From Sipunculus nudus (taxonomy: Eukaryota > Annelida > Sipuncula > Golfingiida > Sipunculidae), in NCBI GenBank assembly GCA_026874595.1, contig CM049320.1:53287070-53351069 (forward strand): a DNA stretch of 64,000 nt, read 5' to 3'. A program made the position numbers and the translations under genes. Of the stretch, positions 1-12,200 are shown piece by piece. The notes under the pieces are model-generated. The model ran no database searches. It was not told the DNA's origin and saw only the letters and a list, made by a program, of their open reading frames with translations. Within the stretch, counting starts at the first letter, position 1. Each line of letters starts with the position of its first letter.

Positions 1-656
1 TCCATTAATTTTTTTGTGACAGGAATTATACAATGATTGTTTCTGATTAATATGGTAATATTGGGTGGATTTAGGAAGGTGACCCCCCCCCCCGGACTAA
101 AAAATTGAAAACAAATCATACTTATTACCTTTATCGGGTTTTCTTCCTTCCCTCCACAGGTGATAGATATTTATAAGGTCCACACATCTTTACCTTGGCC
201 ATAGTGCTGCGCCCCCTCTACCTCCCCGCCTGTCCTATAACCGCTGTCCGATACAATAAAGGAAAACTTAGTAAATAAAATTAAACTTAGCTTTTAATGT
301 GAGCACTGAATTGTCATGTTTTTTTTAATTGTATCAATATATAGATGGAATATATTCGGAAAGTGTTGGTCAATTTTTCATTTAAATGTTTGATAATAAC
401 TACAATTTTCTGCAAATGTGCATGCTTGTTTAAACGGCGACAGTTACAAAAGTGTTACAAACGGAGCCTATATAATGTAGACAAAAATATATCCCATACT
501 CAATAAATCTGCAACATTCAGTGTATATCATTGAAACCTAAATATATTTCTTTCTGCCATCGGACATGTTAATAAAGAAAGTTAACAATTGCAGTGCTTT
601 GTCTATGTAACTCGTTATTGTCAACGGCTGAATTTGAACACGATGCCATTTTTCAG
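1..656. other. 5' flank / intron, no exon recognised
   Basis: This is AT-rich sequence with a short C-run near 82-93. The visible gene begins in phase 1 at 657, so this should be intron. An AG at about 160 is followed by an early stop in the needed phase. No further feature is supported. Confidence 0.5.
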
Positions 657-796
657 TATGTTCTGAGTCACTCCTGGCCGGATACGAGGTGGAGCCAGAG
701 AGTTTCAGCAGCAGTTCCGGTTCAGACTTCGGTTCCATTGCCCTTAATGCTCATGGAGGCTGGAAAGCCGATGCCTTTGATAAACAATGGGTACAG
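657..796 (+). CDS. Exon 1 of visible gene: F5/8 type C domain 1, first part
   Basis: The acceptor TTTTTCAG ends at 656 and the donor is GTAGGT at 797. The exon starts in phase 1 and ends in phase 0. The frame reads [13 protein letters not shown], then a Ser-rich stretch and G-G-W-K-A-D ... W-V-Q, the typical amino-terminal half of a discoidin domain (Cys start, S-S turn, G-W, W-V-Q before V-D-L-G). Discoidin domains are beta-barrels that bind sugars, lipids or matrix proteins. No initiator Met or signal peptide is visible, so at least one exon is missing upstream. Confidence 0.85.
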
Positions 797-2443
797 GTAG
801 GTACTAAAAACTGAGTGATAATCAGGAATGATTGAGTGCAGAAATTAATGAGTGCCAGTGTAACCATCCAAGTTTTTAACCTACATACCCCCTGGGCCAC
901 ACAGGCAAATCAAATAATAATAATACAGCCAAATCTTAGTTACAAGACTACTCGCGGGATTGGCAAAATTGGTCCCAATTCACAGGCGGTCTCATTAGAC
1001 AGGTCAATTGAAACCAATGTGGATGATTTTGCGTCAATCAAGGGAGGTTTCTTAATAGACAGGTGGTATTATATGACAGGTGGTCTTTCAGACAGGTTCC
1101 ACTGTATATCGAGGCCCCGTGTCTTACAGAAACAAACCGAATAGAAGCTCAAAGGCAAATTGGACTCCCAGTAGTACCCGAAAAGCAAAATAAATTCCAA
1201 ATAGAACCTAAAAGAGCAAATGCAATCCAAATAGAACCTAGAAGAAAATTAAAATTCAAATAGAATCTTAGAGTCAAAATAAAATCCTTGTAGTATCCCA
1301 GCAGAGAGACTTTAATGTACTAATTGTACAGTTTATATATGTAGTTAAGGATGGTCTAAGTCTTTCAATTTGATTTTCAATTTGTTTAAATCACCTTTCT
1401 TTATTTGAAGTGATTGACCTTAAATAATCCTTGCTGCTTGGTATTTAAATCTATTGAGAGGAATACTTTTCTTATCAGCAAGTGTTAGATATAGTGTATT
1501 ATTTCAAACAGAGTAAAATAGATAGGCAGTAATTTCTTATCAATGTAAAATTCATAAGATTTCCTTTAAAAGTGATGTATCTGGTGTATTTTCCTATATT
1601 GAGCAGATACATTCACAGACCACTTTGTATGTATCTATCAATATATACTTTGCGTTTGTGCGTAACTTGTTCTTCAGCTGCCCTTGTCCTCAGATTACTG
1701 TGGCGCCATCTACATATCATCTCAATAGAGACGGATCGGAATTTTGTTTCTTTCTTTTCACAAAATAAAATTGTGTTATAGGTAGAGCCCGGCACCACGG
1801 AGGTTAGATCAAGCTTAGCCAAGTTTATCAAGAGGCGCCGCCGATATTTCAGTGAGCCGAATTGAGCCGATTTTGTGAATCTCAGTTTGGCTTGAGAATA
1901 AATTAATACAAAAGATCAATCTTTTACAATTATAAATATAAAAAAAAACTAATGCAAAGTTAATTTTGTCATTCTGTAAAGCTGTCACATTTGGGAAGAT
2001 CATTTGTAAAATGGCTCAGGCTGTTATTTTTTTTTTTTCGCTGAAAGGAAACGGTGTGATCGTTTAAGTATTAAAGTTTGGCTTATGAAACCATCATGGG
2101 TAAACTAAATTGAAAGGCTACTTAATCATAAACTAATTAAATGTAAAATGAATGCAGTATGTCTCACGTAATATAGATAACTTGTTTAAATAAAATGGTA
2201 CTTTGTAACATGGTCGCAAGAATAGGCTTTCAGGTCAGTTTAAGCTAGCCGACATTTGGCGAGCCGAATCAATCCTCGAGACTTGGCTAAAGTCAGCCGT
2301 CCTTTGTCCGAGCCAGCCGCATTAGTGTGGCAAACACGGCCCTGGGCTCTAGTTTTGGGTATATATTTCCATGCCTTACAGACACAGTCCAGGGACGTGG
2401 ATGCAGTAACCCCTGCTGGTCATATAGTCAACAAGCGTATATA

Positions 2444-2487
<44 letters not shown>

Positions 2488-5041
2488 TATACATATACAC
2501 GTAAGTATGTGTACAGAACTGTATATTCGTAGGAGAAAGCCAGTAAGTCTAGATTGTTAGTAGGATCAGCCCATAATTTCAATATATTTGTTACATGTTA
2601 AATACATGTATCCAAAGAAGAGAAACAGTTGCCGGAGCATTCATGAAGGTTTGAAGGTTGGAAAAGATTTACTTTTTACAATCTAACACTTATAAAGAGA
2701 AGTTTTTCCACTTTTGTCCTCAGTGCTCTCCAAAAAACACATTGCGTATGACACTGTGGTATAGCTCATTTTAAAGGCTATTGTTCTCTCAGTGACCTTG
2801 CCGATTATATAATATTTAATGTACACATCATTTAGGGCGATTTGTGCGTAGTTTTAAGCAAATAACGGAATGCCTCCATGTTCACTTGGTGATTTTCACG
2901 ACACATGCAGCGTAGGACACACTCGCAGAATCAAGGACTGTTTTGCATATGAATTCCTGCTGTCTGACTAGTGTCAGTGATGGATTATAGTATGTTTGGC
3001 CTGACATTTGACCCAGTCATTGGCCCACTTGCATGATAGGTAAATGTTAAGAATATCTGACTCTCGATTTATGAAAAGGAAGGGTCCAATCCAGGAGAAT
3101 TAATAAAAAAAACTTATAAAAGGCCCCAGGGTCCCGAAAAGGGGGAGAGGGGGCTGTAGGCCGCAAAATTTGGTTTGAAATTCTAGAAGATTGCGGCGGC
3201 CGAAAAGGAAGGGTGGGGGTGGGGGTAGGGGGGGGGGGGCGATGGTTCGGACCTCCTTGACCCCCCCCCCCCCCCCCCATGTGTCCACTTTTTCTTCTGC
3301 CAAGGTATATACATTCCCGATTCTTTGTTTAAGAACAGCCTCCTTTTATTGATTTTACATTTGGTTCATCTTTCATATCTTCCTTACATCAAACTAAACC
3401 CCTAACAATAATAATAAATGTAACCAATCCGTCCCATTCCGGTTCGCAAATGTAAACATCCTCACTGACCAGATCTTCAAAGTTAACATACCGATTTATG
3501 AATTTCTTGCCACAAGCATAGCGCCACAACATACGTGTTATTTGTACATCATTAGTTTGGGATGCATGCATTCTTATGTACACGTTCTTAGTTGTGATTG
3601 GACAGATTCAGAAATAAAGCCTCCATGACAGATCTCTACGTATAATTTGTTGCAGATAAAAGTGTAGAGTAATGCAATGTCATTGATATGTCCATACTTT
3701 ATATAATAATTTTCCTCCTATAATGTTCATAGGTTTCCTCAATGTTACATAGATAATGGGATGGACCGGGGAGCATGGCTCCCTCCAGCATGGACGCTAT
3801 CATGACTCGTTGAGTCATTTACGTATACAAGTCAGTTTTTCAGATAAAATTGAGGTTGTGACATGCCCCTGAAGAGTTACCGTGACCTTTCTTTAGTAAT
3901 AAAGAAATTATACTATTTACATGCACGAAAGAGAATTCTCAGGAGTGGAGCAATGCAAGGTTGTTCCGAAATGTAGCACCGATGGATCCGGATATATGTT
4001 CAAGACTTATGGCACTATGTAAAATACTTATCTGTACGTAATATCTAAATTCATATCTCATATTAAAGGTTGACCTGGGGTTCAAACATAAGCTGACAGG
4101 TGTGAGAATAAAGGGACATTCTGACGTGAAACGCTGGGTCACCAAGTTCATGATTCAGATGAGTACCGACGGTGAAACATGGACGACTAACACCGATTCT
4201 GACGGAAATGAAGTGGTAAGTAAGCTTAAAGTTTCCATACATTTACTGATTAATCCATTGACCCTTGACCTTGAATAATTGATGGGTTTAATATTTAACA
4301 GTCTATAAATATCAAATGTCATACGATACCCTTTCCTTCGACCTACTTCTAAAACTGTCATTGTAATGTAATACTTAAGTGTGCACGGTAGTGAAATCAT
4401 ATTGACTAATCAAATTGAGTTCCCTTGTTAATGTGCAGTCATGTTAGGTCAATCATAAGTGATAAAGCAGCCTCTCTTGGTTCCACTTACTGTACACTTG
4501 AAATGTCACCTGAGCATTTCAACATCTTGGAACATTGTTACTAAGAGACTTTTTGATAAAAATTTTGTGTGACGTCACCAGCTGTATGACGGTAACAAGG
4601 ACCGTGACACACTGCGGAGTCACTTCTGGTCTCCCCCGGTACTTGCACGTTACCTGAAACTGATGATCGTGGAATCAAACGGGGATCCTGCCCTTCGCTT
4701 TGACGTCCATGGATGCACCGGTAGGTATGAAAGACAGTGTGTATGAAATACATTTTATTATACATAATGCCATATTTTAGCCCTTAATTAATCGAAAAAC
4801 CAAGTGCTAATTCAATGTCAAACCTTCCAACGCTTAGCCCTGTTTGAAAATATCACACATAGTATTGATATTTTACGTTAATTTCTAAATGACTCCTGGA
4901 AATGATTAAGGAATGTCATAGTGTACATTCAAGAACAAGTGAATATTTCACCCACAGGGGATATATGGTAATAGAAACATAGTTATAATAATAAATAAAC
5001 TAATATTATAAAAGTAATAATAATAGATGTGTGTATATATA

Positions 5042-5100
<59 letters not shown>

Positions 5101-5262
5101 CAGTCCAGACTGGTACTGTTTCTTTAATCAGTTATTACCCCCCCCCCCCTTTTAACAGTTATGTGTCAAATATGAGGGGAAATGTGCGATACTTCCTAAC
5201 TTATCATGTTCACAGAAGAATCACTTACATACACACACACATAAATATATATAAATATATAT

Positions 5263-5305
<43 letters not shown>

Positions 5306-6187
5306 TACCTTAGGGGGCGGCAGGGGCGGTCCGCCCCGAGCGGCACATATTTATTTTTTTGGGGGGGGGGACACTTCGAGGAACTAGTATAATGAAGTGG
5401 CATCACATGATAAGTTCCTCAAAACGTACAAATTTTTTTTTTTTTTTGGTTGCGTGTCCCATTTCAAGGATTTCTGGAATTAGACTGTAAACTGGAAAGT
5501 CCAACCACTCAAATGATTTGCGAACGATCTCTGTAGAGGCAAGCTACGCAAGAAGAAATACAGATCAGTTCTGTAATCATCTTTTTTTACATCAGCGGTC
5601 TTGTCTTGCAGTGTCAGAATGCCAGTGATATTCTGACCAGTCATGCAAAGGCGTGCATTTCAGGGCTATCTAAGTTTACATAATTCCTGGGGGGGGGGGG
5701 GGGGACCAATGGCCCCTGATTGTTGGGGTGGGATGTATGTCTTACACAGCAAGAAACAACCTTAAATGCCCTTTTCCATGATTTCCATACTTTTACAACA
5801 GTCTCATTAAAATATAAACGCTTACACTATCGTGAATATATTGAGTACTTCCTAAATATGTGTCTTTAATTTACCACTGGTTATAGAATTTAATGTTAAT
5901 TTAGCCTACATAATCTGTTATGTAACGTGAATAAAAAACAATCTTTCACCCAGACCTATGTGAGACATAGAAATATTTTATCTTTAAGACCGCATTTCAA
6001 ATATAAATCTATTATAAATGTCCGGCTTGATGGTTCGCCCTGGCCGTATACGTATCAAGTATCCGTGTTACATTTTAGAGGGCAAAACTGAAATAAAGAT
6101 ATATTTCACTGCACTGTTATTAACCGTTGAATATAACTGATTGTATAAAATATATATTTCAATGACATAATTACATGAAATACACTC

Positions 6188-6244
<57 letters not shown>

Positions 6245-9200
6245 CATTATTATTTTTATTTTTCGTGCACTTACAGTTCGGTGATCCTGTGCTTTACGAA
6301 TTATTTCCACCAGTGCATTTCAGACAAATGTTATTCCAGTTTAAAATTATTTCATCTGGTATGGATACTCTCTTGTGACCACGTCTTACAGATTCATCAT
6401 TAGAGTACGCTACGGCTTACCAGAGCTCTGTCCTGATGGGAGGATTTGCTGAGCTAGCTGTGGATGGCAACTCTAACGGAGAATTCAAGGGAGGAAGTTG
6501 CACCCACACCATGGAGGAGCGACACCCATGGTGGGCCGTGGACATGGGTCGCGAGATGGTGCTTGATGGCCTCCGGATTGTTAACAGGGCAGACTGCTGC
6601 GGTGGGTAATAAGTACTTCTGTAATATGCTTCTGTGGCTCAGGGGTAGAGCCCAAAATTCAAAGATAGTGAGTTCGAATCTCAGCCGCGGGGATGAGATT
6701 TTCACGGTCGACCCTCACCAGGAGTGAGCGCTATACAGGCCAAATGTGGAGGCCGTGCTCAACGGCCGTGTTGCACTCACAACGAGTGCCGCATCCGGGG
6801 TTCCTCGGTGGTATGACCGAGCTATGTTGAAAATTTCACATCCAGGACCTGCAGCTGCAGTAGTCACTGGGCCTGGTTAACACAAGAATATAACATGAGG
6901 GGAAGCCTGTGACACTGCCCTGTCACGCGGTTCGAAACCGGAATGGAATTTGCAGATGTCCATATATTAAGTTACCTCCAACAAAAAAAAATTCTGAAAA
7001 TTACTTATAACTCTTCCTGACTTTGCCTTTCTCTTTTAGATACATTACTTACATACTCATTGGCTTAAAAAGGTAAGAACAGTAAATAAATCTACCGGAA
7101 CCTACCACTGACTTCTTAAGAATTTTAACAAATTTGCACCGGAGTCCATCACTGACTGCTACAGACTTTTACCGACATTTGTACCAGACTCTCCCACTGA
7201 TTTCTTAAGAATTTTACCAAAATTTGATACCGGTCTCTATCAGTGACTTAGGAAGAAATTGACCAAAATTTGCAACATTTATTTAAATGGAATTGACCTT
7301 AATAATCGGAATTAATGAATTCCACGATGTGCTTGTTTTGCGACCCATTTGCGTTAATGTTGATTGACCGAGAATGGCAACTTCCCGGCAAAGCTAGAGA
7401 GTACATTCCTCAATGGTACACGTCCCATGTCTATGGTTACGTGTGGTATTTTTTAGACAACAGTGATGTCACAAACATGTCACAGTGGACGGTCGTGTAT
7501 GCCTACAGTTGGTTGATGTCATTAGCTTGCCTGGGTTGTTTATGGTCAGTTCTCTGGCGATGTTTTGTCATATTTTGGATAATTTGTCTTTATACGAATT
7601 CAGTGCAAGGTAAGGAATTAAATATTTTAGGCAGACTGCCGGCGGGATAGTTCCTGCAACCTTTACTGCTTCATTGTATGAAAAATTATCCCTGAAAAAA
7701 CATGCGGACACGAATGCTTGGACGGACTGAATATCAGTTCGCGCTTAGACTCCCGATGATAGAAAATTTCATTGCATTATTGCAATCATCACTCGCCATT
7801 TATCAAATACACGCCTTTGTATGTTTGGATGGATGGTATAACAGTTCTGTTATGAAGTCAAGTGAACTCGGTTTATGTTGTTTTAAACACACTTGTTATT
7901 TTTTTCAGGAGAAAGATTAAATGATTTCATGGTCGAAGTGGGAAACTTTCTGTCCTCCATAAGTGGGGTTCAGGTTAGTAGTATCTGCATCAGAAACACA
8001 GGGGCGCTGCCCACCGGTTACAATAAAAGACTGACCTGTTCCGCCACCACAAAGGGCAGATTTGTTCAAATCCGGAAGATTGGATACGGAATCCTGACTC
8101 TCTGTGAGGTGTCAATTTGGGCGAGACCGAGTGAGTGATAACCAGGGTATTCTAGAGTTTTGTAGTAACTTTTACTAAACATCAAGTATATATTCCCTTG
8201 ATTAAGGACGAGGAGAACATTAACTTTGGTTCATTTATGAACAGCCAGAGCTCCGTCAGAGAGGTCTTGTCTTTAGAATTGACAGAACCTGGCTTGAACA
8301 CTGCATTTCATGTCCACATGTTACCTTCCATTTCTCCGTTAACCGGAATATAAGTAGAAGTTGAGGACGGGCGAACACTTTTAAACTTTGATTATTTTTA
8401 TCAAGAAAGTATCCGTCAACGCTGATTGTTCGGTTTGCTGTCATGTTTGACAAAGACGCCAAAAACACGTCCGATTACTCCAATAAGACAAGCATAAGAG
8501 AACATTTAAATATAATAATGTCCTTCCTTGATTAGATTGGGTTTCGTTAAAGCTCCATGTTTGCCTTTCGCTCTCTAAGCACCACCTACTTGTGACCAGA
8601 AAACAGAGAAAGTCGACTGCAAGTACAGTGAGCAGGATTGTGAGAAGAACGGCTGCTGCTGGGACGCAGGAGGTTCTCCGCAGTGCTTCACATTCAAGAC
8701 TGACATCGCAGCTGAAGGTAAGCTGAATCACATGATCTCTGCATGGAAATCACCTAAAAAGGAGGTTATTGCTTGAGCATGTTATTTTTGTTGGAAAACA
8801 TAAGAATACGAAAAAAATAATTCTCAAAAGAAATAAGGCAATATATTCCATTTTTAAATCGAAGTAATAAAAACTAAAAACCAAATATTTATTACAATAA
8901 TTTAACACGAACATAACATTATTAGGTGGAATTTGCTGATGTTGTGGTGTTGTTGAAATGTTGTTCATATTAGTAATAAACTAGGAATGATAATTCGATC
9001 TGGTAAAATTAATTAACTAAGTAAGAATTCTTGGTGGATTAATCCTTAATTTTTACATCTTAACATCTTGGTTGCTGTTAAATTCTATAACCCTTCCTTC
9101 AGATTTTATTCTCTGGCATTATTAATATAAAACAGAATACAGTGTGTCATTTTTTATCAACAGTTTCTCAGATATTTTGACAATTTACAATTGAAGCAAA

Positions 9201-12200
9201 TAAACCTGAGCACATTGAGAAAACAGTTCACAAGTCTTACTGTTGTTACAGGTGCCCTTTATATTGTGTGCACAAGTCTTACAAGATGTCTTTTTTGTTG
9301 TGTGACACGGGCGTAACTCGTGTTGTGGCGCCCGTGTCTGGCCGCGTATTACATTCTCAGTTTAATTCGTACTGGTTGAACTCTCGTTGTCATGCTAGCT
9401 TGGGGCTTTCTCGCCTGGCCGAGCCTTGGCGAGCTCACGTGTGGACTCTGATATGTTGAGACAGAGCATTCGTTTTTCTAGATGATTCCTATAACGCGTG
9501 TTTACTGTGTATTATGTTAGATCCTTAAGACTGTTCGAGAAGTGGAAAATTCTCGGCTTCGGGCAAGAAGTTATAAATAGGGGGCTGTGTTTTAAAGCAG
9601 AGAGAGGTGAGAGAATATTCCAGCGGACACAGCCGTGTGTGACCTATCCGATTATCCAGTAATTTCAGGGCTTCTACGATAACTAACTCTATATAATTTG
9701 GCGCTGCCTGCCTCAAGTTTTACTTTCTGGATTGTTACAAGAGCTTTACATTGGACTGTTATTCTCCGGGAGAGTTTGTGTGGACTTTTCATCCGGCATA
9801 TACATTTAAAAGGACTTATCGATGTGACAGTGGTGGTATCCAGGTACTGCGCACTTTGTTTATTTTACTGTGTGATTGTATTGATGTGCTGTTATACTGT
9901 GTCATTTTACTGATTTAGTGTATTGTAATGTTAGGGTTGTTTTAAGAATAAATTATAGTTATTTTTTAACAAAAAAACACTGACTTCTTTATTCATTCCC
10001 CTAGACATTTCACGCTGCCTAGTGTTACAGAATCTGATTTTTTTATCTCCTTGACAAAATGTATGTTCATCATGCATACGTGATCTGTTGATATTAGGTT
10101 CCGTAACATAACATTGGGGGCTCGTCCGGGATACTTAATATTTTTGACAATTTATTAGGCCTTGACCTGGACACATTGTTTTATCATACATTGTTTCCAA
10201 GATAACATTTTGTTTACAGTACATTGTTTACAGGATTTATCTCCGTGTTTTTTTGTTATTGTTTTAACATCTTAACATAGCAGATTTCAAACCTGAGACA
10301 TTTGTTGGCGATCCAGACCCTGATCAACTTGAACAGTTGATAAAAAGATCAGTTGTTGCGTTTGGGACAACACTTAGAGCTAGGTGTGAAAAAAAGCTTT
10401 GAGAAAGCCTGATATCATTGCTAAAACCATGCAAGATCTAGTTAGCAAAGGTTTAATGGAAGAGACTGAAGTGGAAACATCAGGAAATGACAGCCTTGCT
10501 ATGCAATTAAAATATAAAAAGTCGGAAATGCAACATGAGCTAGCATTAAAACAGTTAGAATTACAAAAAGAAAAACAGAGAGGAGAGGGAAGAACATGAA
10601 CAGTAAGAAAGAGACAGACTAGAAAAAGAAAAAGAAATGGAGTTAACCGACTGGAGTTAGAAAGAAATAAACTAGAACAAAGTCTTAGTGCTGCCCCAAC
10701 TCACAGTTTTGATGTTACTAAGCACATTAAACTTATCCCACCTTTTCAAGAAAAAGAGGTTGATAAATATTTCTTTCACTTTGAGAAGGTAGCTGAAAAT
10801 TTAAAATGGCCTAAGGAAAATTTGACTGTGCTGTTACAAAGTGTTTTGACTGGCAAGGCCAGAGAAATTTATACAGAACTTTCAGTAGAAGCTGCTGCTG
10901 ACAATGACCTAGTAAAACGGTAAATCCAAAAAGGTTATGACTTAGTTCCGGAGGCTTACCGCCAGAAATTCAGAAATTGGGAAAAAGAGCAAAAAACAGA
11001 CCTATGTCGAATTTGCTAGGACAAAAGAGCAGTTGTTTGATCGCTGGTGTAGTTCTAAAAATATAATGAAAGAATATTACAATTTACGCCAGTTGATTTT
11101 GCTTGAAGAATTTAAGCGCTGCATTCACGCAGATGTTCATACTTTTCTTGATGAGAAAAATCCTGAAACACTTGAAATTGCTGCTCAATTAGCTGATGAT
11201 TACTCATTAACACACAAAATATCCTTTACTAATGTCAATCAAACCAGTCATTCACAAACAAGAATGTAAATTAGTATGGTCAAAAAGAGTTTAAAGCGCA
11301 GTCATCCAGTACTAGTAGTCCTGATAGTTCAGCAAAGTCCATTACTACACCTGAGCCCACGTCCACTGTTTCCAAGTCCAACAAAGACGAGTCATTTTCA
11401 AAGAAAATCTGTAATTACTGCAAGAAGGAAGATTATCTAATATCTGACTGCTGGAAACTTGCGAATAAACCAAATAGCAAACCTTCTGGTTTTGCTTAAA
11501 AATCTATGCATAGCATAGAATAAGAACCAGGCTCTTTTCATGTGGATAGGGGGTTCACCTCCTTAATCGACTCTAATAAAGAGTTTAATGCTACGGAGGC
11601 CCAAGTGCCGTTTGAATCCAAAGAAGAATCTGAAGCTTGCGGGGTAAAAACCTCAGTTGATTCCTGCGAGGAATTTAATAAGGCTAGGTCCTTTCAAGAC
11701 TCCTGCAAGGAGTATTATCTGGATAAGGCTAGGTCCTTTTATGACTCTTGCGAGAGTATTTCAAATGAGGCCAGGTCCTCTTATGACAAACAGAAGTTTG
11801 TTTCTACTGAGAAAAATTTCCCTGTTGACTCCCATGAGGATTTTGATGATAAACAGAATGTGGATTCCTTAAATGACTCTGAAAAAGAGTTTATGACTGA
11901 CACTGTCAATGTCAGTTCTTTGTTTGATGAAGCTGAGGTAGTAGATTCCTCTCCTGACTCTGAAATGGAGTTATTTGAGCCATTCATACATGACGGTTTT
12001 GTATCACTTTCAAGTGATTTTTCAGATTCTAACCCATTAGAATTTTGAGGGACACTGGTTCAGGCCAGGCTCTCATGTTAGCAAACACTTTGCCATTTTC
12101 TAATAGATCTTTTACTGGTGCACATGTACTTGTTAATGGTGTGTTTTCAGACAAGCACACTTCAGTTCCGCTTCATAATATCCATTTAAAGTCAGATTTG

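Larger units (their letters stand above)
797..4068. other. Intron 1 (3.3 kb): short repeats only
   Basis: It holds the 36-bp tandem repeat at 1139-1300, (TA)n at 2438-2500, and the paired G and C runs at 3218-3279. Short open frames (for example 836-1144) overlap a degenerate motif around GACAGGTGGT and show no domain. Nothing else is recognised. Confidence 0.6.
4721..6391. other. Intron 3: microsatellites, no coding
   Basis: It contains (TA)n at 5035-5098, (GA)n at 5262-5302, a GC-rich block with CGGTCCG at 5303-5345, G runs at 5361-5370 and 5690-5703, and (TA)n at 6190-6242. No gene is recognised. Confidence 0.7.

Noticed and set aside
594-800. 68-codon plus-strand frame over exon 1
   Set aside because: It is in a different frame from the F5/8C reading and has no domain; it is a shadow of the exon.
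836-1144. 102-codon plus-strand frame
   Set aside because: No domain, no fitting splice sites, partly composed of a degenerate short repeat.
7315-7650. 111-codon plus-strand frame with Trp- and Cys-rich hydrophobic stretches
   Set aside because: It lies in the intron that splits the fucolectin domain, has no flanking splice sites in phase and no homology I recognise.
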